A stretch of DNA of 64,000 nucleotides from Zasmidium citrigriseum (lineage: Eukaryota > Ascomycota > Dothideomycetes > Mycosphaerellales > Mycosphaerellaceae): positions 310,001-374,000 of the forward strand of contig NHNW01000027.1 in assembly GCA_002786025.1 (NCBI GenBank), written 5' to 3'. The stretch's first letter is position 1. Every line of letters begins with the position of its first letter. Below are positions 34,944 through 47,033 of this stretch, in pieces. Under the pieces are notes generated by a model, which worked only from the letters and a program-made list of their open reading frames with translations, did not search any database and was not told the origin of the DNA. Position numbers and translations under genes: made by a program.

Positions 34944-36840
34944 ATGAGACTCACAACCTGGTTTGTTTACACCTGAATACACGACCTCGCAGCGATGAAG
35001 ACTGACAGTATTGTTCAGGAATGTCAATGGCATCCGAAACCCCTTCTCCTACCCGCCATGGAACACAGCACGCAGCTTCTCGGCCATGTTCGACATCCTC
35101 GAGTCCGATATCGTGGTCATGCAAGAGTTGAAGATTCAGAGGAAGGACTTGAGAGATGATATGGTCTTGGTGGATGGATGGGACTGTTACTTCAGCTTGC
35201 CAAAGCATAAGAAGGGATACTCGGGTGTGGGCATATACACGAGGAATGCAACCTGTGCTCCCATTCGAGCCGAGGAGGGATTGCTTGGAGTGCTTCCATC
35301 GCCGTCTGGCACGCCGTATCGTGACCTGCCTGAGAATGAGAGCATTGGTGGATATCCTACTGGCTTGCAAGAGGCGGAGCTGGGTGTGGATGCGGCGGCT
35401 CTGGATGCTGAGGGTCGATGTGTGGTGGTCGAGTTTCCGGCTTTCGTCCTATTCGGAGTGTACTCGCCAGCTAATAGCAACGGCCTGCGTGATGACTTTC
35501 GATACGGTTTCATCAACGCTCTGGACTGTCGAATTCGGAATCTTGTGAAGGAGGGCAAGAATGTTGTGCTTGTTGGAGATTTGAATGTGACTCGCCATGA
35601 AATAGATTCCGCACCAACGCTCGAAGATATCCGCAAGAAGTTGGCCACGAGAGAAGATTACCTGCTGTCGCCTAACAGGCGAATCTTCAACCAGCTTCTG
35701 ATCGGTGGTGAGGTGTTGGACGAGCGAGACGAGGGTAGGGAGCAAGGTGTGCTGTACGACACGACTCGAGAATTCCATCCAGATCGATCAGGCATGTACA
35801 CACATTGGGAGACCAAGATCAATGCCAGACCTGGCAACTACGGAAGCCGCATCGATTTTGTCCTGGTATCGGCGGCGATGAAGTCGTGGATCAAAGACGC
35901 CAACATTCAGGAAGGCTTGCTCGGCTCTGATCACTGTCCCGTCTTCGTCGACTTCCACGACATCGTTTCCTCACAAGACAGCGAGGTCTCACTGCTTGAC
36001 ATCATGAATCCACCTGGAACATTCGTCGACGGCCAGAGGAAGCAGGAGTGGAAGATAGCATCAACACCTGCCTTCTCTGGAAAGCGAATGCCCGAGTTTG
36101 ACAAGAGAAGAAGCATCAAGTCGATGTTTGCAGCACCAGCTCCGAAGAAGTCTCCGCCGCCGGAGCAGAGGGCAGCGACAATCGATTCGAGCACATCGAC
36201 AGAGCCAGCACAAGCAAGCCAGCACTCCGACGTAGAAGCCAAGCCAGCCAGCAATGGGTCCAGTCAAATCATCAAAGAGCCTTCTCCCGCCAAGCGCAAA
36301 GTGTCTGTCACCAAGGAGGCGCCCCTGAAAAAGCAGAAGTCGGATACCAAAGCTACAGGAAAAGGCCAGCAGAGCTTGAGGGGCTTCTTCCAAGCCAAGT
36401 CCCAGCCCGTTCCTGAGAAATCCGCAGAAGCAGCCACTGGACCCGAGCCATCAATCAAGGACGAGGCCAGAGCAGAACCAGAAACGACACCTGCCGCCTC
36501 AGCGAATACACAGACCTCCGCCGCAAGCCCCAGCCCATCACCCAGCAAAATCGCCTCTCAGCTCGCCTCCGTCGAAGAGAACCAGCGTTCGTGGGGTGCC
36601 TTGTTCTCGAAACCCGCCGCGCCTCTCTGCGAACACCAGGAGCCTTGCAAGACGATGCAAACCAAGAAGAAAGGCGCCAACCAAGGCCGCAGCTTCTGGA
36701 TGTGTGCCCGGCCTCTGGGACCTAGTGGAGAGAAGGAGAAAGGCACCCAGTGGCGATGCGGAACCTTTATTTGGTGTTCCGAATGGCAGCCGAAGAAGGA
36801 GTCTGGAGCGGGCTCGAAGATGGCGTCACCGGTGAAGTGA
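34944..36840 (+). CDS. APN2: DNA-(apurinic/apyrimidinic) lyase / AP endonuclease 2
   Basis: Class II AP endonuclease of base-excision repair, also called DNA lyase in mating-type literature. The model is join(34944..34960,35019..36840), giving 612 residues. The 58 bp intron after MRLTT completes the conserved start MRLTTWNVNGIRNPF. Catalytic features of the exonuclease III fold are visible: the metal Glu in VMQELK, GDLNV, the RIDFVLVS block and SDHCPVFVDF. A disordered middle with a PCNA-type QQSLRGFF motif (about residues 452-459) leads to a C-terminal zf-GRF domain at about 542-596 (CEHQEPCK...WMCARP...FIWCSEW). It is nuclear. In Dothideomycetes it is a classic flank of MAT, which fits the genes downstream. 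Confidence 0.95.
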
Positions 36841-38104
36841 TGGATTGTGATTGGGAGAGAATGGCTTGATTTTGGCTCGAAGATATGATACCCATGATGT
36901 TGCTACCAACGCCGTTGCGTCCTCTGGAGCCAGGCCTTGACGATGCACGGCGGAGTATATACGGTACGAATAACGGCTTTGTGAACGCCTCGGCTCTCTT
37001 CGTATCCCATTCCCTTCTCTTCATCGCCAGCTTCTGCTGCAGCAATATGAGCATGCCTATGCGTCTACTTTACTGCTGTATACGCTTCTCTCAATCCGCC
37101 ATCGGTGCTCCTACCTACATGGCTTACCACGATCTCCGGCGCTGTGCGCGGGCAGAAATGCCATGCCCATTCCAAGTTCTGGCTGCCTCCTCAAGACCGT
37201 GGACACGGAGGATGCTGAAAACCTGTAAGAGACGGCGAACTCTTTCTCATCGTTTCCGTTGCGTGCGTGAAGGCTATTCACCACGACGAGTTGGATGTTT
37301 GCGAGGGAGCCTGAACATTATGTATCCAAATTCATGACAAGATTGCACATGCGCGTTCCAGACTAACTCCTTCACGATGTCCTCTTTCAGGAGGTTTCCA
37401 ATGGACCTGGACAAGCCTTCGATAGTGAGACACCAGCTGACAATTCCAGGTCGCAGGCAGAACATGGTCAAACGCCTACGCCTCCGCCTCTTCCACGAGC
37501 ACCGAGCAGCGAAACGTGCCTGGTGGCTCTCGTGCCCTGTTAGTCTACTTGGAATCCGTGACAACCCTGACCCTCCTGGCTCTGGCTCTAGCTCTGAACT
37601 TGGGAATCGTGGTCCAAAAAGACACGGCACTGGAAACTGGGTGAGAGGGTATCTTTCCCTTTCCTCGTGCTCAGGGGGAAGGAAGAGAGCTGAGACCGCC
37701 TGTCTCATGCCCCAACTCACTCTTACGAAGGCGACATTGCTCTGCCCTGGCATCGCTTCTGTACGCCTAGCTGATCACCACCAGAGGACGGATCTCTGAT
37801 GCTGCCTTGAGTTCGACTTCCGGTCATTGGGAATGGAGGATCTGGCCGCCTCAGCCATGGTGTCGTAGGATTTGGCCGCCTCGGCCGTGGTGTCGTAGGA
37901 TTTGACTGCCTCCGTGGTGATGTATTGGAGGCTCGGAGCTATGCCATCTACATGTTGGAGTCATGAACAGTTTAATAATATGATTGTTTGCATTTGATGC
38001 TCCTGCAGCTATTTCTTCACCATACATCACGTCCAATCATCAGCAATGGTGTAATAATGTCCTCCATCGAATCGCCAGCAATATGTAAAATGGTCCACTC
38101 AGTA
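36841..38104. other. Intergenic, no gene seen
   Basis: Lies downstream of APN2 and before the pseudogene. Apart from the 30 bp tandem repeat near 37.84-37.92 kb, only unremarkable short frames are present. COX13/COX6A, often near APN2 in other fungi, was looked for and not seen. Confidence 0.4.
37837..37920. repeat. 30 bp tandem repeat, about 2.8 copies
   Basis: The unit begins aggatttggccgcctcggcc and ends near ggtgtcgt. Two full copies (37837-37866, 37867-37896) and one partial, more diverged copy are visible. Confidence 0.8.
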
Positions 38105-40424
38105 GTCTCAATCCTCAGAATACCCTCCGAGATCGAAGCGCCAACGCTGGTCCTTGGGTATGTGTTGCAACATCGATGCCACTGCCGACTTATAGAAGAC
38201 ACCAGCATCGCCATGAATCGTGCCACTCTTGGTGCGAATCAACCTGAGCCAATTTCCCGTGACAGTCGAAAGTCGATCATGCATAGGAGCGAGGTAAGGG
38301 TAGTTTGTCCACTTCGTCTTAGTGCTCTTGCGTACAGCTTCCTTGAACCGAGAGTTTTCCCCGTTGCGGGGTCCAGGTGAGAAGTTGTGCAAATGCGGCA
38401 ACGCCCTCGCCGCCAGCATGGTGAGGACGTTGTCTGCAGAAAGGTGATGATACTTGGCGAACGCTGCCAGGCCGCCATCCATCGATAGACCTTTGATACC
38501 ACACTTCTCTCGAAGTTTCATCGTGTGTCGGAAGCTTAGAGGTGGATATCGCATCATATGGCGGCGCACTGCCATTCCGTTGAGACCATCGTTCGCGTGT
38601 GTTCTCTCAGCCCAGTTGATCTCTCCCTTGAGTCCAATTCTAAGGAACCTCCCGAACCCGGCCATAGTCTTCCGAAGACATCCCAAGCGAAGTCGATCGC
38701 ATGCCCGGACGAATACGTCTCTGAGCTCGGCTCTGTCTGCGTGTCCACCATGAGTGACAGCCAACCACACACAGACCTCCGGATCGTGGAGTGCCATGTA
38801 AAGCGCCTTGGCAAGAGGATTGTCCATGAGATCATCCCTTAGCCCTCTGATCGGCATGTCTGAGCACAATGGGAAAACGTTGAGAAGCGCCTGGACTGAC
38901 ACCGTCCCAAACAGTCTGGCGAAGTGAGCTGTATCTCAAAGGGAATGAAGTTAGAAATGAAGCCTAGTCCAGCCCGAAGTGAATTTAGAAGTGAAGTTAG
39001 AAGTGAAGTTAGAAGTGAAGTCAGAAATGAAGTCGAGCTGAGTATCGAGAGGCTCTCTCCTCGAGACAGAGCTGATCCATACCGTTGAGAGCATGCTGGC
39101 CTATTGAGATACAACTCGAAACTTGGGGCGCCAGTCAAGAGGCAAGCGATCTGGATTGCGACGAGTATCTTCGGTGAGAGTCTCTCGGTCAGGAAAGCCT
39201 CTTTCTGCTCGCGGGCTTGTTCGCGATATGCTTGTTGATATGATTGTGCAGGTGGGCGATTCGCCTGGGAAGGCAATTCCGCCCCTGGACGCTGCCACTC
39301 GCCGGGAAGGCTCAGGTAATGCGCATACCTAAGGCTTGGCATGGCCTTGGGATCGCCGGGCTTGAGGTAAGGCATGAGATCGATGACATTTGGACAGGTT
39401 ATGTAGTTTGCGTAGTTGCGAACCTCGACGCCTGCGATATGGCATGCTAAGTTGAGGTTGCGATCCAGTAGCTTTAGGCGACGCAGATCGGTTCCTCTGA
39501 AGATTGCTTCTAGGTGATAGGATAAAAAGAGCAGCTTCTTCTAAGAGCCGTCTGTGCCCATCCGTCTAGCAACATGCGTATCCTTGTCGTAGAAAGTTAG
39601 ATTGCGGTCTATAGAGAAATAGTGAGTAGGTCGAAGAGCCGCGAGGGCTATCTCGGCTGCAATGCGACCATACGAGATGATAATCGTCCCATGGAAGTGC
39701 TCGATAACCTAGGCAAAGAATAGCTCGAAAGCCTGGAGAGTCGTCTTGGCCAGTTATAACGTGTACGGATTCGTGGTGTTGCCCGCCGCCTTCGCCGCTT
39801 TCTGCTGCTTCTTGGGCAAACGATATGGCATGGCGTCAAGCATCAAGCCGTTGCGTCCTTCGATTCGTCTGCTGACCAAAGCAGGGCATGGACTGCTTGG
39901 GTCATCGACTTCCCCGTACTCGAAATTCTCTTCTTCTGTGGACTCTGTTGGCTAGTGCAAGGCATGCATGATGGGCTCTCTAAGACTGCCTAATGGCCGG
40001 TAGAGACGTCGCTCATTGAAAGAAGGATCCGCGTTCTTGATCTCACACACTATGCGGATCCAGCGCGGTAGAAGGTCCGGACTCAGGCCCTTCCTCTTCC
40101 AACGATTGTACTCGCGAGATGCGAATCCAGATAGCAGGTTGTAGTAGATTCGATGAAGCTCTTCGCAGAATTCATCTTTACGACCGCTGGCGTCGAGAGT
40201 CTCTTAGTCGAACTGCAGTAGTGTGCATGCAGTGGGCACGTAGGGTGGCAAAGTAGATGTTAGGGATGTCTTGGGAGTTGGCGGGTATGCGTATTTGTGG
40301 AGAGTGGCCTGGGAAGCCCCCGCCCACGAGGTGAATCCTGAATCCCCAATCGTCTCGATTCTACTCAATTTTTTCGGTGCACACTCTCGCTGCCGGCTCG
40401 TGCACCAACAGATGTCCCTGCCAT
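38105..40424 (-). pseudogene. Large pseudogene with Gln-type stops and a frameshift
   Basis: On the minus strand a protein-like frame begins at ATG 40424 (MAGTSVGARAGSESV). It shifts frame at a six-base A run (40369-40374 on the plus strand), then runs through to about 39080 interrupted by stops at 40204, 39952, 39754, 39709 and 39541. All five are TAA or TAG, which would restore to CAA or CAG by a single C-to-T reversal. Between the stops the frame is coherent, for example EYNRWKRKGLSPDLLPRW, PTHYFSIDRNLTFYDKDTH and NYANYITCPNVIDLMPYL. A further open block at 38108-38902 (including HDPEVCVWLAVTHGGHADRAEL) probably is the 3' part, joined across a region holding a 12 bp repeat; the exact junction is unresolved. 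I do not recognise the family. It may be a repeat-family member hit by RIP or a decayed single gene. Confidence 0.6.
38975..39034. repeat. 12 bp tandem repeat
   Basis: About five imperfect copies of the unit agaagtgaagtt in direct tandem. It lies inside the pseudogene interval, probably in a former intron or linker. Confidence 0.8.
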
Positions 40425-43400
40425 TGTGTCTCCTTCACCATCCTGTGCGCCTCTTTCTGAAGTTTGCGGTGTGTTGCTCAATCGCACCTCTCGATATCCA
40501 CTCTCCTAACCCAAAAGCGCCTGTGCTCTCCCTCCTGCTCTTGCTTGATGATGTCTTGTTTGGTGATGTTCGTCTCGCTGCTGCTGTCGACAGTGGCTCT
40601 CGTGCGTAGAATGGGTCTCTCATGAAGCAGATCAGCATCACTGCCATCTCCTCGCCATCGCCTGGTCACCGTTCGAGCTCGAACTCGTCGGTGGTGCCGC
40701 TATGGTGGCGAATCGTTTTCGAGGGATGAAATCGTCGACTTCCACCAATGCTACCTGCTATCTCGTGTCGGCGGCTCAAGGTCTCTGGCTGCGCGTGAGG
40801 CTCCGCAGGGTGCTGATGCGAGACTCGTCTCGTGAAGGTCGTCGTTCACACTGCTTCTCAGCATCTCGAACGAAGCTCCTATCGTTCGTGAAAGCCCTTC
40901 GGCTGCTGCATGAAATGCCAGAGTACGTGCTGCTCTCGTCATCCTGGCCGCCTTCTGGGCATCCTCCACCCCCGCCTCCGCTGCTGCCTGACCTGTAAGT
41001 ACACGACCTTCGCACGGTAGGAGTCGGCTCTCGACTGCTTCATCAGCTGCTCAGGCCGATGTCGATGTCCTTCCGAGAAGTCTTCCTCGCCGCCGCTCTC
41101 ACTCAGTGGACTTCCGCCTGCTTATTGTAATCGTATGCTCTCATCGTCTGGTGTAGACCCCGTAAATGAAGCATCTGGCTACCCTTGACTCTTTGTGACC
41201 TGCAGACTCTGCTCTTGCTGCTCTAATCCATTCTATATCGCCTTCGTCTCACAGCCTCGGTGACCATCGTTCAGCTCTCGCTGCGTGCTCGGCAAGAACC
41301 GCTTTACCCTTAAGGAATGGTCCTGCACTCGTGTCGTTTTCCGCTCAATGAAAGGGGTCACTGCTGTCCTGGCAGGCCTGCTCGTCGTCGTCCTTGCCGT
41401 CGCTCTCCCTACACCCTCGGGCTCCCTGCTCTTCATGTGCTCCACCTGCTTTTCATGTGCCGCCCTCCCAACACTTGCCTCGCTCGACGGATTTAGTGGT
41501 TGACTTGTGGCTGTTTGCCAGTTCGTCGTCGCCCTCGCGGTTGTCTTTGGTGTCTCTCTCGCTGACCATCCCTGGCCTGAGGCTCTCGGTACGCCCTCGC
41601 CTGCTCAGAATACCCCCCAGTCGACTCGCTTGACAAGAGCAGATCCTCGTAATGATCAAATCTTGGGCTTCATCCGCTTCTCGTGTATCTGGCGCCCATC
41701 TTCGTTGCCGGCGTCTCTCGATCAGGCCGGCAGCCTCCCGCCATGCTCTCCGGCTTCCTCTCAGTGCTCTGACCGTCCACTGGCATACAAACTCCCTCTC
41801 TTATGCCCGTCTCGCTCGTTATTCGTCGTTGCTGCTGCCATGTCTGCTGCTGCCGCCTCCCAGAGCCAGTGCCCCCGCCTTCGTCTTGCATATCTTCAGC
41901 TCTGTAGCATCGCCGCTCATCCAGAGACCCAGATTCCCTCACTGTAGTCTCCCTGAGCCGTCTCAGAGTGCTTCTGATGGTTCTCGACTCGCAGCATGTC
42001 CTGCACGTGACCTGAAAGCCCTCCAAAACCAGTGGGATTCCTCGTATGCCTCAGTGCCTGTCTTTGTGACCTCCAATCGACCCTGTGAAGTGCTCTTGAT
42101 GTATCGAAAGTGTCCTCGAGGAATCTTGGTGATTTTGGAGTGTGTCGTCGTCGCCGCCGCTGCTCGAGGGTCGCTGAAGTCGCCATTTTCGCCCATTGAA
42201 TGTCTTTGAGGTGCCGCCAGTCGCTGAATCTTCCGCCTGTGGTATTTTGGAGGTCGAAAATCATCGTGGAGGTGTCCTCGAGGTGGTAGAAGTTGGTGTT
42301 GCTAGGGAAACGGGCAATTATCCCAAAACCTCTGGCGGATGATAGAATAGACACATAATCATACAAATGCATACTAATTCCACTTCATTGTCCTCTCCGA
42401 CTATTCTGTGCGACTTCTGGCGTCTGGATACCCCTGGAGCGAAAGTTACGGCGTCACAAACCTCAAAATCAGCCATACCTCACGAACCACGACCGGCGGC
42501 ACAAAATGAAGGTCGGCAATCGATTTCTGAGGGTCGAAAACGTATACTCCGATGTTGTTTGGGGTTGGGCGGATGGACGCCAGCGAATTCCGTGACCCTC
42601 AGCTTTTCCCGGCCTCGAACAACCCTCTGCATCAGCAACTGCAACAAATGTCGTCTTCATATCAAGAAAAGTTGGGAGATATGTTTTATGGGTCTGAGAA
42701 AGAGCTTGGAGTCTTTATTAGGTGTCTTGGATACCGGTATACCGTCGTCGATGATGACCTCTGGAAGGCCGTTTCGGGATCAGATTTGTTGGACCCAAGC
42801 ACTTGTCCTGGACACGCGAAACTCTTCAGAATGTCTTCATGATACTTGCAGAGTATACTGGATATGTCTTGGATACCCTCACTGTCGTCGTTGACATGCG
42901 CTGGGTCCGCCGGGCTGGAGGCAGGCATTCTGGACATCCGGCGATATCTTGGCCATCTTGCTTCATAACCGGACACAAAAAGCTGCTGCGGAGTCTGAGT
43001 GAAATATTAGAAAGAGGTTTGAAAGGTTTCGTGGTGATCAGCGGTCGGTACTGTGTGAAATAAGCTCGCCGGGGGGGGAACAGCCAAAGCCAACCTCATG
43101 TCATTCAACCACCACAACACGCAAAGATACCAAAGGCTGTGATCTTGACGGAAAAAATGCTGCGAGTCGATTGGGAGCAAATTCTTGTTCCCGTTGTGCC
43201 TGCTTCATATCGGCATTCGCCCTTGCCCCTGGCGGATCGCTCCTACCCCCGATACATTCAGGCGACCGCGACGCGCCCGTACACACAAGAACATCCTCAA
43301 ATGTCTTGAATACTCCTAGCTTCGGATGGCAAGGCTTTGGATGGCCGGATTTCGTCGTCCTCCGCATCGTCTGGATACTTGGGCTGAAAAATCGCCCCTT

Positions 43401-45299
43401 TTTGCATACCTGCAGCAACACTTTGCGACATACCGACCAACGACTACTTGGACGATCTTTATAGAGCACCGAAAAAGTCAGAAATGCTGCATTTTGGCGT
43501 GGCTGCAGCAGCAGTCCGGCCAGACCTGGCTTCGAATGGCTCAAGGCTTCCCCTCGGCCTCTACCATACCACAACCACAACACATCAGGACAACTTTAAG
43601 TGTCCCAATCTACCTTATTCGATCGTCTCTACAACCGCATACAGTTTCCTTTAAATGCTGCGGTCGGCGTTGTCATGCTGCCATCATCGGGTCCGAATCC
43701 GGCTCAGGGGGTCATATCTACAAATCCAAGGCCCGAGCGACCAGTCGAACACAAAGACTTTTCCGGGCATTCAATGGGCATTTAAGATCGTTCTGAATAA
43801 GCATTTTGGAGCTCTGCACAAGTGCACAGCTGCAGTGCTCAAGTACCCGGAACGCTGTTCGATATCATGGCACACCATATCCGCAGCACGCTGCAGAGCC
43901 AACTAAGCACAGTTCTACCTTGGATCTACAAGCTATAAGACACTCCTGACATGTCTCCGAAAGCCCTTTGCCGAATAGCCTGGTTGCCACCGTTGCTGCC
44001 CCATTTTAGCCCTTCGCGGGTCGTACCTTCCCAGTTACGCCGGTGCATACGTCCTGCCACATTTGGTCATTTTATGATCCTACAGGCTTTGAACATGAGT
44101 GTTATGGATGTTTTGAATACCTCTACTCCATATTCCTGAATCCATTGGCTTGAGGCTGGATTGAGCCTTCCCTCCAGGGGCAGCTCTGTCAACGCCCTTG
44201 TGCAGCCACGACTCATAATTGGGACTCTGGTACTATCAAACACGCTCTACAACCTCATATAGGTTTCTCAAAAATCATTTGAGAAAAAATGCACTTGGGA
44301 ATCCGTTTTGTCAATGTCGTGTTCAGACCACCATATCTCAGCCGCCAGACCACGTAGAAACTCCATTTTAAATTTGCTGACCATCTACTTCGCCTTGCCT
44401 TGAAGCCTGTCACATTTACCAAGTCTCAAAACCGTCGCATTGTTGCCGTTGCCGCCTTGGAAGCAATTCAGATTCATTCACTTTCCCAAAGCCCGTTGAT
44501 TGGCCGACCGCACGGGCCTCAAATTTGAGTCACAGCTGCGCCCGTGCGCTGCATGTGCAGCAACGACCATTCCGCTTTCGTACGCACCAGCCACAGCTCA
44601 GGCAGCTTTCAGGCAGGAATGCCTCCGGAACGTGGTGTGCTGTTTAAGCAGCACCCCGACGACGGCCACGCAGCAACGCTCACGTGCTGGGGGATTGGGA
44701 GGCCTCGGGCGATCACGTGCGACGGCTCTGGGACGTCACCTCATGCTGGATGGGAGATGGGATTCACGGAGGGTGTCGTGGAGGGTCGTTTGGGATGGTC
44801 TCTTGGGTATTTGTTGATGGCGGCGAGGTCTGCGGTCGCATATGTATCGTTCTTGCGCTCTGAGATGCTGTTCTTCGTCCTTTTCTTCCCTTTGAGTGGC
44901 CTTGAACTTCGTCCTCGTCCCGCTGCGGCTCCTGGAATGCCTTGATATGCAGTTTGACCAGAAGAGATGACCAGAAGGCATATGAAAGAATCAAGAAGAG
45001 CCAGAGAGGTCTTGTTTGTGCACTGAAGAGAAATGGTTGGCATGTACTTACTGCTATTGTCGTCTATTCGTCTCTCAGAACAATACTTCGCTGCTCCTGT
45101 CATTGTCGCCATTTTCCCCTCCAAGACGTCCTCTTCCTGCATCCAACACTCGTAAGGATCGCCGGGACTCTGCAGCAATGGACTAGAACTTCGTGCTGAG
45201 CTGAACTCGCCGAACTGTGAACATGCCGTCTGTCTGCAGACCTGCATCGACCATGCTGTCAGCAGCGTTGATCTCAGGGGGAGAGCCAGCCACAGACGA
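40425..45299. other. Long gene-poor tract of the MAT region
   Basis: No credible gene was found on either strand in about 4.9 kb. The left part (40.4-42.3 kb) is pyrimidine-rich on the plus strand with repeated ctcgtcgtc-like words. From about 42.4 to 43.4 kb short words recur at roughly 145-155 bp spacing. One minus-strand frame (44741-45340) could hold a small spliced gene but has no recognisable motif. The tract looks like decayed repetitive DNA. Confidence 0.45.
42405..43390. repeat. Probable decayed tandem repeat, about 145-155 bp period
   Basis: The word tgtcttggataccn followed by a cgtcgtcg run appears near 42719 and 42864. Weaker versions appear near 42410 and 43300-43375. Spacings fit multiples of about 145-155 bp. 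Divergence is high, so the boundaries are approximate. Confidence 0.4.
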
Positions 45300-46790
45300 A
45301 TGAGATTGGAGGCTTTGAAGGTCTTCGACATCCGAGACATGGCGTTGCGGAGCTGTGGCTCCTGCCGGGCTGAACACAGCCAAGCATTGTCTGATCAAGA
45401 ATCGTTGTACAAAGGCCACTCTTCACCAAGAGCCCATGAGCTGGGCTGTTGGAACCCCTTGCGTTGGTTTCAGAGCAGTCGAATCGTTGGGCATCGAAGG
45501 CTGCCGTAGGGATCGAAGGATTGAAAACATGTCGGGCGAAAAAGGCGGACGCTGCGGTCAAAGAGTATCCATGCGAAGCTCAGCCTCCGCTGTTGTCGTA
45601 TCGTCGAGGTCACTGAAACTTCCTCTAGCCCGGCAAAGCTGCTGGGAGATTTAGATCAGGGGCAGCCAATGTATCCATTGTCGGAGAATGGAGAACGTTC
45701 CAGCTGAACAGGATAAAGCTCAAGAACGTTTGTGTAAAGATGTTTCTCCGGCAATTTCTCATCGTTTCGGCCATTGAGATTCTGTACTTGATATCTAAGG
45801 AGTTGAATTATTGGGCATCGAACATGAGGGCATCCGGCCGCAGAATGAGACATGTCGCTGGACAATCGCAGCCGAACATGGAAGACTTGTGCAAGAGCCA
45901 ATCTTTCCCGGCCCCATATCCACGGAAATACTTGAGCGTAGGCTGCTGTGACTTCCGTCAGTCAAGCAGGACGTACTCGAAAAGCTCGAGACCCAGTCTG
46001 GACGGATAAGGCCTTCCGAGAAATGGGGTGAACGGGCGACTGGAACAGCTGTAGAAAGGTCAATCTCCGTCAAGGTCAGCACGACCGAAGCTCTATTGAC
46101 TGTGCCAACGATATTCCCCTTGGATGATCCTGAAAGCAGTCCAAAACCTTGAGATGTAAGGCGGACCGATGAGGACATGTCGTCTGCAGCAGAACGACAA
46201 GCCCGGCTGGCTGAAACATAAAGGTCAACAGTCGATGCCGTTCAAATCCGTCTCGAGCAACGCCTTGTGGCATACGCCACGCCGCATGTCTTCAGTTGAT
46301 GCCGCCACAGTCAAAACCTTGAGGGCTCTGATGAAGAGCATGGGGTCGGCGGAAGGTGGGTTGTGCCGGCTGCTGAACATCTGTGCAGAGGCCAGACATT
46401 CTTCCCATCAATGGCCATGGATCTTTCGCTCGAAGTCTTCTCGTCTATGGCACCGAGCCTGGCTTTGACCGATGCTGAAACAGTTCATGCCTTGGAGATC
46501 GGCCGGCGATAGCATGGGTTCGTGGAAGGTGGGTCTTGTGGCGAGACACTCCTGTGCTGAGAGGGCAAATGTGAATCTCCATCATCGCCCATGAAGCTCT
46601 CGCTCAAAGCCTTGTCGTCTGTGCCACTGAGACTCGCCGTGTTTGATGGTAATGCAGTCGAAACCTTGGGGATCCATGGAGATGCGGTCGGGCGGAAAGT
46701 GGGTCTTGCGGCTGAACCTTTTTGGTATAGCTGTGAAACTAGGATCGCGTGGAAGCCATCCCGGCGGCCCAGCCGCATCCTTCATCTCAA
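45300..46790. repeat. Decayed tandem array, about 163-177 bp units
   Basis: Around nine diverged units can be followed. The clearest anchors are the segments caaaaccttgag (46310 region), catgccttggag (46483 region) and cgaaaccttggg (46654 region). Each is followed by a gcatggggtcggcggaagg-like block and then a gctgaac-like word. Earlier units are recognisable near 46137, 45972, 45810, 45475 and 45312. The part before each anchor also aligns (gtgccactgagactcgccg-like). Spacing is 163-177 bp. It lies just 3' of the homeodomain-like gene. Confidence 0.65.
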
Positions 46791-47033
46791 ATTCGACCTC
46801 ACTCGGCGACGCTCTCTCTCAACTCCGACTTCATACTTCAGTCTCAGCATCGATCCATCGACGGCATGGTCTAGGATCATGTTGGTGAGATACGTCACGA
46901 CTCTGGAAACGGCTTTGATGATATCAGATGCATTCCTCAATGGCCGCTTACGGAATAACGCGCATTCCGGCCATATCTACCTGTGAACAAAGCCTCTTTC
47001 TTCTCTGCTCGTTCTGCTTTCAATCAAGTGCTG

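Noticed and set aside
36841..38104. A COX13/COX6A gene expected near APN2 by analogy with other ascomycetes
   Set aside because: No frame with cytochrome oxidase VIa motifs was seen on either strand.
41285..41503. Plus-strand frame with a hydrophobic stretch (VLAGLLVVVLAVALPTPSG), like a small secreted protein
   Set aside because: The frame starts with a long hydrophilic part, and its hydrophobic bases belong to a pyrimidine-rich tract that gives such translations by composition.
44741..45340. Possible small spliced minus-strand gene beginning MATMTGAAKYCSER
   Set aside because: The frame is open for 199 codons and a gtaagt site exists, but there is no recognisable domain. It partly overlaps the 170 bp repeat array, and similar-sized shadow frames are common here.
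46230..46262. A gttcaaatcc word resembling a tRNA B box
   Set aside because: The flanking bases do not form a T-arm stem and no acceptor or anticodon arms could be folded around it.
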